A stretch of 64,000 nt of DNA from JACKFE01 sp050248735 (lineage in GTDB: Bacteria > Nitrospirota > Nitrospiria > Nitrospirales > UBA8639), in assembly GCA_050248735.1 (NCBI GenBank), contig JBFWRU010000002.1:62001-126000 (forward strand), read 5' to 3'. Below are positions 18,030 to 27,398 of the stretch, piece after piece. The position numbers and the translations under genes were made by a program. Every line of letters begins with the position of its first letter. The stretch's first letter is position 1. Under the pieces are notes generated by a model. That model saw only the letters and a program-made list of their open reading frames with translations, made no database searches and had not been told where the DNA came from.

Positions 18030-18749
18030 ATGGATACTCCATTACTGATTTCTAGCTTGGTTTTTGTTGGAATGGTGATGGGGGTGTTCAAACTCTTTGG
18101 TGGGTTTCGGCAAGGACTGTCTCAGGAAGTCATCCTCAATCAACAAATCACAATCGATAACTATCGCTTTCCCTCCTCAGTTGCCGGAAAAATGGCAGAA
18201 ACCTATCCACACCTGTCATCCTCTCAGATCGAATCGGCTTTAAGGGGCTTACGCGAATTTTTTCACATTTGTCGGGAAGCAGGACCGGTGACGGTGGCCA
18301 TGCCTTCGCAAGTCGTGGATGTGGCCTGGCATGAATTCATTCTTTCCACCAGGTCGTATGAAGAATTTTGCCGAAAGGCCTTCGGGAGGTTCCTCCACCA
18401 TACGCCTGCTGAAGCCATGAAACAGGCAGGCAATGGACCAGAAGGTATTAAGCAGACCTGGCGATGGGCCTGTGAACGGGAGGACATCAATCCTAAAAAG
18501 CCTTCACGGTTACCCTTGTTATTTGCCTTGGATGCCGACTTGAATATCCCCAACGGCTTCAAATACAGCCTGGACTGTAAAAGGTCCTGGAGCCATCCTT
18601 ATTGCGGGAGTCATATTGGTTGCTCCGGTGGAAGTTGCGGGACCAGCGATTTTGGCAGCAGCTCTTCATCGCATGCTGATGTCGTGGGGGATAGTTCTGG
18701 ATTCAGTTGTAGCGCGAGTTGTGGCGGGGGATGCAGTGGCGGAGATTAA
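18030..18749 (+). CDS. GRDP-like protein with Cys/Gly/Ser-rich tail
   Basis: 239 residues. An N-terminal transmembrane helix (LLISSLVFVGMVMGVFKLFGG) precedes a domain with VDVAWHEFILSTRSYEEFC and FGRFLHH, the pattern of the glycine-rich-domain-protein-like (GRDP-like) family. The last about 57 residues contain seven Cys plus many Ser and Gly (CSGGSCG, CSASCGGGCSGGD). Such tails could bind metal, form disulfides or be modified. A gggg-rich weak ribosome-binding site precedes the ATG. Function unknown. It converges on the transglutaminase gene. Confidence 0.65.
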   Translation: MDTPLLISSLVFVGMVMGVFKLFGGFRQGLSQEVILNQQITIDNYRFPSSVAGKMAETYPHLSSSQIESALRGLREFFHICREAGPVTVAMPSQVVDVAWHEFILSTRSYEEFCRKAFGRFLHHTPAEAMKQAGNGPEGIKQTWRWACEREDINPKKPSRLPLLFALDADLNIPNGFKYSLDCKRSWSHPYCGSHIGCSGGSCGTSDFGSSSSSHADVVGDSSGFSCSASCGGGCSGGD

Positions 18750-18796
18750 GGAGTCACAAGGGAATTCTTATAATAAGATTCTCAGCATGATCACCA

Positions 18797-19687
18797 TTAG
18801 ATTAATGCAGGATGTGGGGCGGGGCTGACGTCAACCGACACGTCGAGAGTGTGTTGTCCGCCTCCAACCATGAAGCCATTGATTGGACTGACGTCTCCAT
18901 AGTCTCTTCCCCATGCCAGTGTAATGTGTTCATCAACGGGGATGAGATTGTTGGTGGGATCAAAATCGATCCATCCGCTATGTGGGCACCACGTGGAAAG
19001 CCAGGCATGGGAAGCGTCGGATCCGACCAGTTTTTCCTGTCCTTCAGGCGGATGCGTCAGGAGATACCCACTGATATAGCGAGCGGGCAAACCCAGGCTA
19101 CGGAGAGCGGCAATTTCCAAATGGGCAAAGTCCTGACAGACCCCTTTTCCGGCTGCTAATACGTCCTTGACGGGAGTCGAGACATCCGTCACTCCGCCTT
19201 CATAGGTAAAATCCCGATAAATCCGGCTGGTTAAATCCATGACTCCCGCCAGAAGCGGCCGGCCGGGCGGGAAACATGCCAAGGCAAACTCATAGGTATC
19301 GTCGTCAATTGTGATATAGGGTGAGTCGTACATAAAAGATTGTGCTTCCAGAATTAACGCATCCGTCGATCCTTGAAGTTGATGAACCACCTGATCCCAG
19401 GGAGGACTTTGATCAAGATGGATGGGATCGGGCTTGAGGACATCAATCAAAGTTTTGGCGTCGACAACGAGTTCGGGATGGGGCGTTTGAATGGTCAAAT
19501 GGGTCAGGGGGTTGCCAAAATAATCTTTACTCTCGGATTGAACCGAGGGTGCCGGATCAATATGCAAGCTTGAGAGCAGGCAGTGTTGCCGCGGATGCAA
19601 CCGAGGTGTGAGGCGAAGCACATGATGGGAAATGGCCACCGGCTGGGTATACGAAAAGGTGGTCCGATGTGTCACCTGATAAATCAT
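18797..19687 (-). CDS. Transglutaminase-like cysteine protease (COG1305)
   Basis: 296 residues. An N-terminal beta domain (MIYQVTHRTTFSYTQPVAIS) is followed by the transglutaminase core with catalytic triad Cys184 (GKGVCQDFAH), His227 (SDASHAWL) and Asp243 (DFDPTN). In bacteria these act as peptidases or acyl-transfer enzymes. Its ATG overlaps the stop of the ATP-grasp/alpha-E gene by 4 nt, so translation is coupled. In such loci the enzyme is thought to trim or transfer the peptide made by the ATP-grasp partner (Iyer and Aravind's amidoligase analysis). Confidence 0.9.
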   Translation of the reverse strand: MIYQVTHRTTFSYTQPVAISHHVLRLTPRLHPRQHCLLSSLHIDPAPSVQSESKDYFGNPLTHLTIQTPHPELVVDAKTLIDVLKPDPIHLDQSPPWDQVVHQLQGSTDALILEAQSFMYDSPYITIDDDTYEFALACFPPGRPLLAGVMDLTSRIYRDFTYEGGVTDVSTPVKDVLAAGKGVCQDFAHLEIAALRSLGLPARYISGYLLTHPPEGQEKLVGSDASHAWLSTWCPHSGWIDFDPTNNLIPVDEHITLAWGRDYGDVSPINGFMVGGGQHTLDVSVDVSPAPHPALI

Positions 19688-22278
19688 GGGATATTCTCAA
19701 GCCATTGAGGCCCGGATATGCGTTGTGCGAGGGAATGGCTGAAGTAGGTATGGGCGACGATGTCCGACAATTGATGGACGCCTTGATCCAATTGTTTCAG
19801 GAGTTGATCCAGATTGGCTCTGACCTTGCTTTTTTTCCTGAACTCTGCCAGTTGAATCATGTCTGCCAGGCGAATATCCGTACAGATGCGGGTGGTAATG
19901 TGTTGAGCCGGATTAAGTGATGCCGAGTTTTCCTCTCGTGGCAAGGCGGCAATGTGGGCATCTACGGTCAGGAATTGGAAAATAACCGATCGCGGATTCG
20001 TTTCGTCTGCCAACAACAGATCTAGGACGGCCGGTAGCTTGGCTTCAGCTTTGTACCGGGTACGATAGGTAATGGAGCCGTCAGCCAATTCCAGAAGCAA
20101 AGTTAAGGCTCCGGTGGTTTCCGGTGTTCCCCGTGTGGCCAAATGTCGAATCAGTTTAGATAAGTGACGCACCCGTTCCAGTCGCCGTCCCATTTCGATA
20201 AACCGCCATGCGTAACTACGGGTCATGTTTTCCATGACCATTCCGTTCAACGCAGCCAGGTGTTGGATCATCCGGCTGAGAAGCCGAATGGCATCATCAA
20301 TGCTTTGGCCTTTGGTCTGAGCCCATTCCTTGGGAATGCTGCTCAGTTCAATCAAAATATTCCAGGTGTCCAGCGATAAGCGATGCCGGACCAATTCCGC
20401 AGTGCGGCGGACATTCTGGATGATCTTGGCCAACCCGTCCGGTGAATCCGGATCAAAGAGAATCGTCCGGAGTTCCGCCTCCACGGCATCTCCGCCTCCT
20501 GCCACGGCACGTTTGGCTCGACGGGGAGACAAATGTTCCTGCATGACCAACAGGGAGACCAACCGTTGGAGGGTCTGGGGATCATCGCCTAGATCGGCTT
20601 CTCCACTCATGCGGGAAAACAGACTTCGCAGTAATCTGGTCGCCCCTTCGGCGCGTTCTGCATATCGCCCGAGCCAGAAGAGATTGTCGGCCGTTCGACT
20701 GGGCAGATCCCGCCCGCCTCGACGCAATTGAAGGGTGTGGTGAGGAGGAACGACGGCCACCGGCACATTCGGGGCCTTGTTCCATTTGACCCAGGTGTCT
20801 TTGCTGAAATCTCCGGGTTCATGCCAATGACCGCGAGGGTCCGATCGAACCGACACGCGAGCCAGTCCGCCCGGCATCACGGTATAGCCGTCCTTTGTCG
20901 CGGTCACATAAACGCGCAAGGTCATGGGAGCCGGGCGCAATGCATCCTGGTCCGTCCAGAAAGGCGTGGTGGAAGGTGAGACGATTTCCCGTCCCACGTA
21001 TTCATGACCCCGCCGTATGATGGCTTGGGCGAGTGCCTTCTTGTCCTGATCCGTCAGGTCAGGTCCGAACGAGGATAAGCGACGGTGGGTAAGTCCATGT
21101 TTAGGAGTCAACACCTGACGAATCAACAAGCGATGCATGTTTTGCAGGACGTATTCCCGTTCCTGAGATTGTCCGCACCACCACGTGGCCACGCTGGGAA
21201 GATGGAGTCCTTCGCTAAAAAAGAATTGACATAAGGTCGGCAAAAAACTTAGCAGGACTTCGCTGTCCACCAGGCCGCTACCAAGGGCATTGGCCATGGT
21301 GACATGACCGGCCCGAATCGATTGCAGAAGACCGGGAATGCCCAAGGTCGACTCCGTCGTCAGCTCAAGCGGGTCGCACAAATCGGAATAGATACGCCGT
21401 AAAACCAGATCGACGGGTTTTAGGCCGTCGACCGTTTTGAGAAAGAGCCGGTCATCCCGAACCGTCAAATCCGATCCCTCGACGACCGGATATCCCAGAT
21501 ACCGTGAGAGATAGGCATGTTCAAAATAGGTGGCGTTTTGCGGACCGGGGGAAAGTACGACGGCCAAGGGATCGTCCCGTTGGGAGAATTGCAGAAAATG
21601 TTCGTTAAAGGACTGGAAAAACGATGACAGCCGCTGGACATGCGTATCGTCAAACAGGTCGGGTAAGGATCGCGAGACAATGATTCGGTTTTCTAAGGCA
21701 AAGCCCGCGCCGGTCGGCGCTTCCGTTCGATCCCGCAAGACCCACCATTTTCCGTCAGGTGCACGCGCCACATCAAAGGCCAGAAAGTGTAAATACGTGC
21801 CTCCGGCGACCGGCACACCATGGCAGGGCTGTAAAAATTGATGATTGCCAAAGACGATCGCAGGTGGCAGGGCACCGTTTTTCAGCAGCTGTTGCGGGCC
21901 GTACAAATCGGTCAAAATATGATTGAGGAGACGAGCCCGTTGAATCAAACCGGTTTCCAGTTGTTGCCATTCCTCTTGACTGATCAAGAGGGGGAATAAG
22001 TCCAGCTGCCAGGGCCGATCGGTTTGTTGGCCATTCTTCTCGGCCAAATAGGTCACTCCGTCATCTTTCAGGAGTCGGACGGCAGTTTCATGAGCATGGC
22101 GCCGTTGCTTTTCATCCAGAGCGGAAAAATCTTGAAGGAAGGATCGCCAATGCGGCCGGACCGATCCATCCTGTGCAATGAGTTCATCAAACGTATCGGG
22201 TTGAGGCTGATACATGGGACCTGGATGCAGGAAGAATTCCGGCGATTCAACAGAAGGTGAGGCCGTTGGGTGAATCAT
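19684..22278 (-). CDS. Circularly permuted ATP-grasp fused to alpha-E domain
   Basis: 864 residues. Residues 1 to about 490 form a circularly permuted ATP-grasp (COG2308), with GTYLHFLAFDVARAPDGKWW, LENRIIVSRSLP and NALGSGLVDSEVLLSFLP. Residues about 505-864 form an alpha-E helical domain (COG2307) starting SRTADNLFWLGRYAERAEG. ATP-grasp enzymes of this type are predicted peptide ligases; alpha-E is a helical partner. The plus strand carries the same two domains as separate genes (25938 and 27399), so this is a natural fusion showing they work together. Second gene of a three-gene minus-strand operon. Confidence 0.92.
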   Translation of the reverse strand: MIHPTASPSVESPEFFLHPGPMYQPQPDTFDELIAQDGSVRPHWRSFLQDFSALDEKQRRHAHETAVRLLKDDGVTYLAEKNGQQTDRPWQLDLFPLLISQEEWQQLETGLIQRARLLNHILTDLYGPQQLLKNGALPPAIVFGNHQFLQPCHGVPVAGGTYLHFLAFDVARAPDGKWWVLRDRTEAPTGAGFALENRIIVSRSLPDLFDDTHVQRLSSFFQSFNEHFLQFSQRDDPLAVVLSPGPQNATYFEHAYLSRYLGYPVVEGSDLTVRDDRLFLKTVDGLKPVDLVLRRIYSDLCDPLELTTESTLGIPGLLQSIRAGHVTMANALGSGLVDSEVLLSFLPTLCQFFFSEGLHLPSVATWWCGQSQEREYVLQNMHRLLIRQVLTPKHGLTHRRLSSFGPDLTDQDKKALAQAIIRRGHEYVGREIVSPSTTPFWTDQDALRPAPMTLRVYVTATKDGYTVMPGGLARVSVRSDPRGHWHEPGDFSKDTWVKWNKAPNVPVAVVPPHHTLQLRRGGRDLPSRTADNLFWLGRYAERAEGATRLLRSLFSRMSGEADLGDDPQTLQRLVSLLVMQEHLSPRRAKRAVAGGGDAVEAELRTILFDPDSPDGLAKIIQNVRRTAELVRHRLSLDTWNILIELSSIPKEWAQTKGQSIDDAIRLLSRMIQHLAALNGMVMENMTRSYAWRFIEMGRRLERVRHLSKLIRHLATRGTPETTGALTLLLELADGSITYRTRYKAEAKLPAVLDLLLADETNPRSVIFQFLTVDAHIAALPREENSASLNPAQHITTRICTDIRLADMIQLAEFRKKSKVRANLDQLLKQLDQGVHQLSDIVAHTYFSHSLAQRISGPQWLENIP

Positions 22279-22352
22279 ATGGGTGGTCTCCCTTCAGAGA
22301 ACTTGAAATTACCTTACCGTAGGGCATACACACTGTCTACTGGAATACGGGC

Positions 22353-25300
22353 TTACGTCGGCCATCGGAGATCCAACGTACAGGGAAATTCCGGACGGGA
22401 ACTATCTTTGGGTTTGGGATAAGGGCCAGCCGTGTGTCCGAAGGGTTGAAATCTGGCCAACCGACGGCTTTCGGCTTCGTAGGCATTCACGGGAAACTGG
22501 TCGAAATTTCGTCCGCCTGGGTGTGCGACATGATAGGTGCACCCGGCCACTGCTCGTCCTGTCCATTGATCATAGATATCAAAGGTCAGGGGGGCATCGA
22601 TACCGATCGTCGGATGCAGGCTGGCTGCCGGTTGCCATGCGCGGTATCGGACACCACCAACCGCTTCACCCTGCCGTCCCGTGGGAACCAGCGGAACACG
22701 TTTCCTATTGCAGGCCACCAGGTAGCGGTTTTCGGTCAACCCTGAGAGTTTAATCTGCAGCCGTTCCACCGAGGAGTCGACATAGCGGACCGTGCCGCCC
22801 GGAGCTCCTTCTTCCCCCATCACATGCCAGGGCTCAAGAGCCTGCCGGACCTCAAGGACCAGACTGCCGGAGGTAATGGAGCCATAGTGGGGGAACCGGA
22901 ATTCCAGATGCGGCGCGAACCAGTCCGTTTCCAGTGCATACCCCGCGCGGTTCATATCCTGAATAACTTCGTGGAGATCCTGTTCCAGAAAATGAGGCAG
23001 CATAAAGCGGTCATGGAGTTGTGTGCCCCATCGAACCAAGGTGCCCGGATCAGGATTTTTCCAAAAACGTGAGATCAAGGCCAGGAGAAACACCTGTTGG
23101 ACCAAACTCATGCGTTCGTGCGGGGGCATTTCAAACGCGCGAAATTCCACGAGTCCCAGGCGTCCGGTGGGACCGTCAGGCGAATAGAGTTTGTCGATGC
23201 AGATTTCCGTGCGATGGGTGTTGCCCGAGACGTCGATCAACAGATTTCGAAAAATCCGATCCACCAGCCATGGTGCCGGTGGAGGACCACTGTTCGGGAA
23301 CGGCACTTGTGCAAAGCCCAGTTCCAGTTCGTAGAGAGAGTCATGGCGGGCTTCATCGATGCGCGGGGCCTGGCTCGTCGGGCCGATGAACATACCCGAG
23401 AAAACATATGAGAGAGCGGGGTGTCGCTGCCAATAGGCAATCAGGCTGCGTAATAAGTCGGGTCTTCTGATAAACGGACTGTCCGCCGGAGTTTTCCCCC
23501 CGAGTACCACATGATTGCCCCCGCCTGTTCCGGTGTGGCGTCCATCCAGCATGAATTTTTCCGTGCCGAGTCGGCAGAGTCGTGCTTCTTCATAGATGCC
23601 GGTCGTAATGGCGACCATGTCGGACCAATTGCGGGCCGGATGGATGTTCACTTCCAGCACTCCGGGGTCGGGTGTCACTTTCAAGACGTTGATTCGTGGA
23701 TCATACGGAGGGGTGTAACCTTCCAGGTGAATCGGTTGGTTCAATTCAGCCGCCGTGTCCTGAATAGCGGCTACCAGATCAAGATAGTCCTCAACCGATT
23801 CCACGGGAGGCATAAACACCCAGAGTTGACCCTTCCGGGATTCAACCGCTAAAGCGGCTCGGACGGCCCGTTTGGGTCCGGATCCGGTGACCTGCCCCCT
23901 TACCAGTTGAGGCTGATCCGGTTGGTGGTCTTGTCCATCTTGACTCCGAAGAAAGGGCTGTCGACTAGGATCGGGCTCCGGAAGCGGACCACGTTCCTCG
24001 AAAGGATCGGTGGGGATGATATAGGGATATTCCCCCGGTTCCAGGACCGGGAGGGAAGGCAGCGGCAAGCGAAACCCAATCGGCGAATCGCCGGGCGTCA
24101 GAAACAGGTGTTTGGTCCGGGTGGACCAGGGTTCGCTCATCCATCGGCGTTTACCGTCCCGGGCATTCCAGCGCTGCAGGGGCAACACATAACCGGCCGG
24201 GGTTCCCAATCCTCGTTCGAAGACTTTGGCTAAGCGGGCTCGGGCCATGGGATCATCCAGATTATTCGTGGCCGGGTCCACGTTTTCCGGCAGTTTGCGT
24301 TCCTGTCCGATGAAATGCCAGGGGTCTTCATAGACTCGATAAATGGTCTCCGCGCCCACATCCACACGCTGGGCGATTCCCTGAATAAATTGTCGAGCAT
24401 TCTCGGGAGTGGCTTCCGATGTGTGTTGAAAATCGGGAATCAGGTGGTCATTCTCCCAGATCGGTTGGCCTTCCTCGCGCCAGTACAGGGCAAATGCCCA
24501 TCGGGGCAATTGTTCGCCTGGGTACCATTTGCCTTGGCCAAAATGCAGGAGCGCACCAGGGGCGAAGCGATCACGGAGCCGTTTGATCAACGTGGCGGCT
24601 AATTGCTGTTTGTTGGGTCCCACGGCTTCCGTATTCCACTCGGGCGCATCGGGATAGTCGATGGAGACAAAGGTGGGCTCTCCCCCGATGGTGACCCGAA
24701 CATCATTGGCAATCAATTCGTCATTTACGCGTTGCCCGAATCGATCAATCGCTTGCCACTGTTCCTCCGTGTAGGGTTTGGTGACGCGCGGGGATTCCAG
24801 AATACGGGTGACCGACATGTCATGCGAAAAGGTGGTTTCGCAGAATTCGATGGGTCCGCTAATTGGCGCGGCGGTCAATGGATGTGGAGTGCAGGCCAAC
24901 GGAATGTGTCCCTCTCCCGCGAGCAAGCCGGAGGTAGGATCGAACCCCACCCATCCCGCCCCCGGCAGATAGGCCTCTACCCAGGCATGCAAGTCGGTGA
25001 AGTCCCGATCGGCGCCGGACGGTCCATCCAACGATTTCACATCGGCCACGAGTTGAATTAAGTACCCGGAAACGAACCGGCAGGCAATCCCTAATTGGCG
25101 AAGAATTTGGACCAGGAGCCAACTGGTATCGCGGCAGGAGCCCTGACCCAGTGTCAGTGTTTCATCCGGCGTCTGGACGCCGGGTTCCATGCGGATGACA
25201 TAGGCGATGCGCTCTTGCAATTGCCGGTTCAGGCTCACCAGATAAGGGATGGTGGGATCCTGATGCGGGCGTCTCAGTTGGTGTAACCATTCTTCGAGAC

Positions 25301-25676
25301 AGGGGCCAGGAGTTTCGGTTGCTAAATACGGAAGAAGATCCTGCTGAAGCAATGGCTCGTAAACAAAGGGAAGCGTTTCGGCTGCAGGCTCCAGGAAAAA
25401 GTCAAAAGGGTTATAGACGACCATGTCGGCCACCAGATCGATTTCCACATGAAATTCAGGGGTCTTCTCCGGATACACCACTCGCGCGAGATAATTGCCG
25501 TGTGGGTCTTGTTGCCAATTCAGAAAATAGCCGCTTGGCTCGATTTTGAGGGCGTAACTCAGAATGGGTGTGCGACTATGCGGTGCCGGTCGCAACCGGA
25601 TCACTTGGGGGCCCATTTGGACTAACCGGTCATACCGATAATGGGTTTGATGGTTGAGCGCAATGTGAAGGGCCAT
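22353..25676 (-). CDS. Transglutaminase-DUF2126 fusion protein
   Basis: 1107 residues. Residues 1 to about 290 are a transglutaminase domain with Cys181 (GQGSCRDTSW), His230 (DLHAWVE) and Asp246 (GFDPTSG). From about 330 on it is DUF2126 (COG4196), rich in acidic and Arg motifs (VTIGGEPTFVSIDYPDAPEW, HTGTGGGNHVVLGG, VEFRAFEMPPHERMS) and proposed to be a COOH-NH2 ligase related to glutamate-cysteine ligases. First gene of the minus arm, 74 nt before the ATP-grasp/alpha-E gene. Gene length is normal for the family. Confidence 0.92.
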   Translation of the reverse strand: MALHIALNHQTHYRYDRLVQMGPQVIRLRPAPHSRTPILSYALKIEPSGYFLNWQQDPHGNYLARVVYPEKTPEFHVEIDLVADMVVYNPFDFFLEPAAETLPFVYEPLLQQDLLPYLATETPGPCLEEWLHQLRRPHQDPTIPYLVSLNRQLQERIAYVIRMEPGVQTPDETLTLGQGSCRDTSWLLVQILRQLGIACRFVSGYLIQLVADVKSLDGPSGADRDFTDLHAWVEAYLPGAGWVGFDPTSGLLAGEGHIPLACTPHPLTAAPISGPIEFCETTFSHDMSVTRILESPRVTKPYTEEQWQAIDRFGQRVNDELIANDVRVTIGGEPTFVSIDYPDAPEWNTEAVGPNKQQLAATLIKRLRDRFAPGALLHFGQGKWYPGEQLPRWAFALYWREEGQPIWENDHLIPDFQHTSEATPENARQFIQGIAQRVDVGAETIYRVYEDPWHFIGQERKLPENVDPATNNLDDPMARARLAKVFERGLGTPAGYVLPLQRWNARDGKRRWMSEPWSTRTKHLFLTPGDSPIGFRLPLPSLPVLEPGEYPYIIPTDPFEERGPLPEPDPSRQPFLRSQDGQDHQPDQPQLVRGQVTGSGPKRAVRAALAVESRKGQLWVFMPPVESVEDYLDLVAAIQDTAAELNQPIHLEGYTPPYDPRINVLKVTPDPGVLEVNIHPARNWSDMVAITTGIYEEARLCRLGTEKFMLDGRHTGTGGGNHVVLGGKTPADSPFIRRPDLLRSLIAYWQRHPALSYVFSGMFIGPTSQAPRIDEARHDSLYELELGFAQVPFPNSGPPPAPWLVDRIFRNLLIDVSGNTHRTEICIDKLYSPDGPTGRLGLVEFRAFEMPPHERMSLVQQVFLLALISRFWKNPDPGTLVRWGTQLHDRFMLPHFLEQDLHEVIQDMNRAGYALETDWFAPHLEFRFPHYGSITSGSLVLEVRQALEPWHVMGEEGAPGGTVRYVDSSVERLQIKLSGLTENRYLVACNRKRVPLVPTGRQGEAVGGVRYRAWQPAASLHPTIGIDAPLTFDIYDQWTGRAVAGCTYHVAHPGGRNFDQFPVNAYEAESRRLARFQPFGHTAGPYPKPKDSSRPEFPCTLDLRWPT

Positions 25677-25937
25677 AGAAACAACGGTTCGTAGATATTT
25701 GGGAGAAGGACAAGTAATCGAAATTTTATATGGGCAGTGGAGCGATCATAACATTACCTTGAGGGGTTTTTCTAATTCCATGAAAATAGAAACACGATTT
25801 GTCCAATCTAGTAAAGGCGATTCTGCGGCATTAATTTATGAAACTGTTATATTTCAGCTTAGGTATGCTAATCTACTCACCTTACAATTTCGACCATTCC
25901 ACGAAAGACACACGGAAATCAATCAAAGGATGGACTT
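25677..25937. promoter_or_regulatory. Divergent promoter region of ligase locus
   Basis: 260-base, AT-rich gap separating the two arms of the transglutaminase/ATP-grasp locus. It must serve both directions, but no clear -35/-10 or operator was found. An 80-codon frame inside it has no family likeness. An aaagga ribosome-binding site lies before the GTG of the plus-strand gene. Confidence 0.4.
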
Positions 25938-27395
25938 GTGAAATCGTTGTTTGATTCATACCAGATGAAATCCGGATTCGATGAAATGTTCGAACCGGCA
26001 GGTGTCCCTCGTCGGCATTACCGGCGTTTGGTCGAACGGTTGCGGAACTTTCCCTTAAAAGACTTGGAATTGAAACGTCGGCAAGCCGATCAAGCGTTTC
26101 TGCGACAGGGCATTACCTTTACCGTTTATGGCGATCCGCAGCAAACCGAAAAGATCTTTCCCTTCGATCTGATGCCTCGCATCATTCCGGACATGGAATG
26201 GCGAATCATCGAAGAGGGCATTCGCCAGCGAGTCAGGGCTCTGAACATGTTTCTCGTGGATCTGTATGGGGATCAACGGATTCTCAACGATAAGGTGGTT
26301 CCTCGGGATTTGATTGAAAGTTCCGTTCACTTCCAAAAGGATCTGGTGGGCTTTTGTCCTCCAAAGGGAGTATTCATCCATGTGGCAGGGATTGACCTTG
26401 TCAGGAATCATGAGGGGCAGTATTTTGTCCTGGAAGATAATCTGCGAACGCCTTCCGGCGTATCCTACGTGTTGGAAAATCGCCTCGTCATGAAGCAGTT
26501 GTTTCCGAACCTCTTTGATGACATGCGGGTTCGGCCGGTTGACCACTATCCCACCCAATTACTGGAAAATCTCAAAGGCTTAGCGCCTCTGGGCAAGGAT
26601 AACCCCATGGTCGTCTTATTGACTCCCGGCGTCTTTAACTCTGCCTATTTTGAGCATAGCTTTTTGTCGTTACAAATGGGCATTCAAATGGTGGAAGGTC
26701 GGGATTTGGTGGTGGAAGGTGACAAGGTATATATGAAAACCACGCAAGGGCTGGAGGTGGTAGATGTCATTTATCGTCGAGTTGATGATGCCTTTCTTGA
26801 TCCCGAGGTGTTTCGTGAAGATTCGTTGTTAGGAGTGCCGGGCCTTGTCCGGGCTTATCGGGCTGGCAATGTCGCGTTGGCCAACGGCATCGGCAATGGC
26901 ATCGCGGACGATAAGGCCGTCTACACGTTTGTACCAAAAATGATTGACTACTATTTAAGCGAAAAGCCCATTTTACAAAACGTGCCGACTTATATGTGCG
27001 GGATTCCGGAAGATCGGAAATATGTGTTGGAACACCTTGGTTCGCTGGTGGTGAAAGCCGTCGCGGAATCGGGAGGGTATGGCATGTTGATGGGACCCAG
27101 TTCGACCAAAGAGGAGCAGGAAGAATTTCGTAAGAAGATCGAGACCAATCCTCGAAGCTATATCGCCCAACCGGTAGTCTCCCTTTCCCACCATCCCTGT
27201 GTGGTGGACGGCGGAGAAACATTACGATTGGTCGGAAGACATGTAGATCTTCGGCCGTTTGTGCTCTGGGGAGACGACATTACCTTGTCGCTTGGAGGAT
27301 TGACCCGTGTGGCCTTAAAGGAAGGCTCGTTAGTGGTGAATTCGTCCCAGGGGGGAGGCAGTAAAGACACCTGGGTCCTGGAGGGAGATGAATAA
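25938..27395 (+). CDS. Circularly permuted ATP-grasp protein (COG2308)
   Basis: 485 residues, stand-alone version of the N-terminal half of the fused minus-strand protein. Landmarks: IFPFDLMPRIIPDMEWRIIE, KGVFIHVAGIDLVRNHEGQY, LEDNLRTPSGVSYVLENR, ALANGIGNGIADDKAVYTFVP and VKAVAESGGYGMLMGP. Predicted ATP-dependent peptide (amide) ligase. Starts with GTG behind aaagga. Followed after 3 nt by the alpha-E gene, so co-translated. Confidence 0.92.
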   Translation: MKSLFDSYQMKSGFDEMFEPAGVPRRHYRRLVERLRNFPLKDLELKRRQADQAFLRQGITFTVYGDPQQTEKIFPFDLMPRIIPDMEWRIIEEGIRQRVRALNMFLVDLYGDQRILNDKVVPRDLIESSVHFQKDLVGFCPPKGVFIHVAGIDLVRNHEGQYFVLEDNLRTPSGVSYVLENRLVMKQLFPNLFDDMRVRPVDHYPTQLLENLKGLAPLGKDNPMVVLLTPGVFNSAYFEHSFLSLQMGIQMVEGRDLVVEGDKVYMKTTQGLEVVDVIYRRVDDAFLDPEVFREDSLLGVPGLVRAYRAGNVALANGIGNGIADDKAVYTFVPKMIDYYLSEKPILQNVPTYMCGIPEDRKYVLEHLGSLVVKAVAESGGYGMLMGPSSTKEEQEEFRKKIETNPRSYIAQPVVSLSHHPCVVDGGETLRLVGRHVDLRPFVLWGDDITLSLGGLTRVALKEGSLVVNSSQGGGSKDTWVLEGDE

Positions 27396-27398
27396 GGA

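Noticed and set aside
25699..25941. 80-codon frame in the divergent promoter gap
   Set aside because: No ribosome-binding site or family likeness, and it overlaps the start of the ATP-grasp gene.
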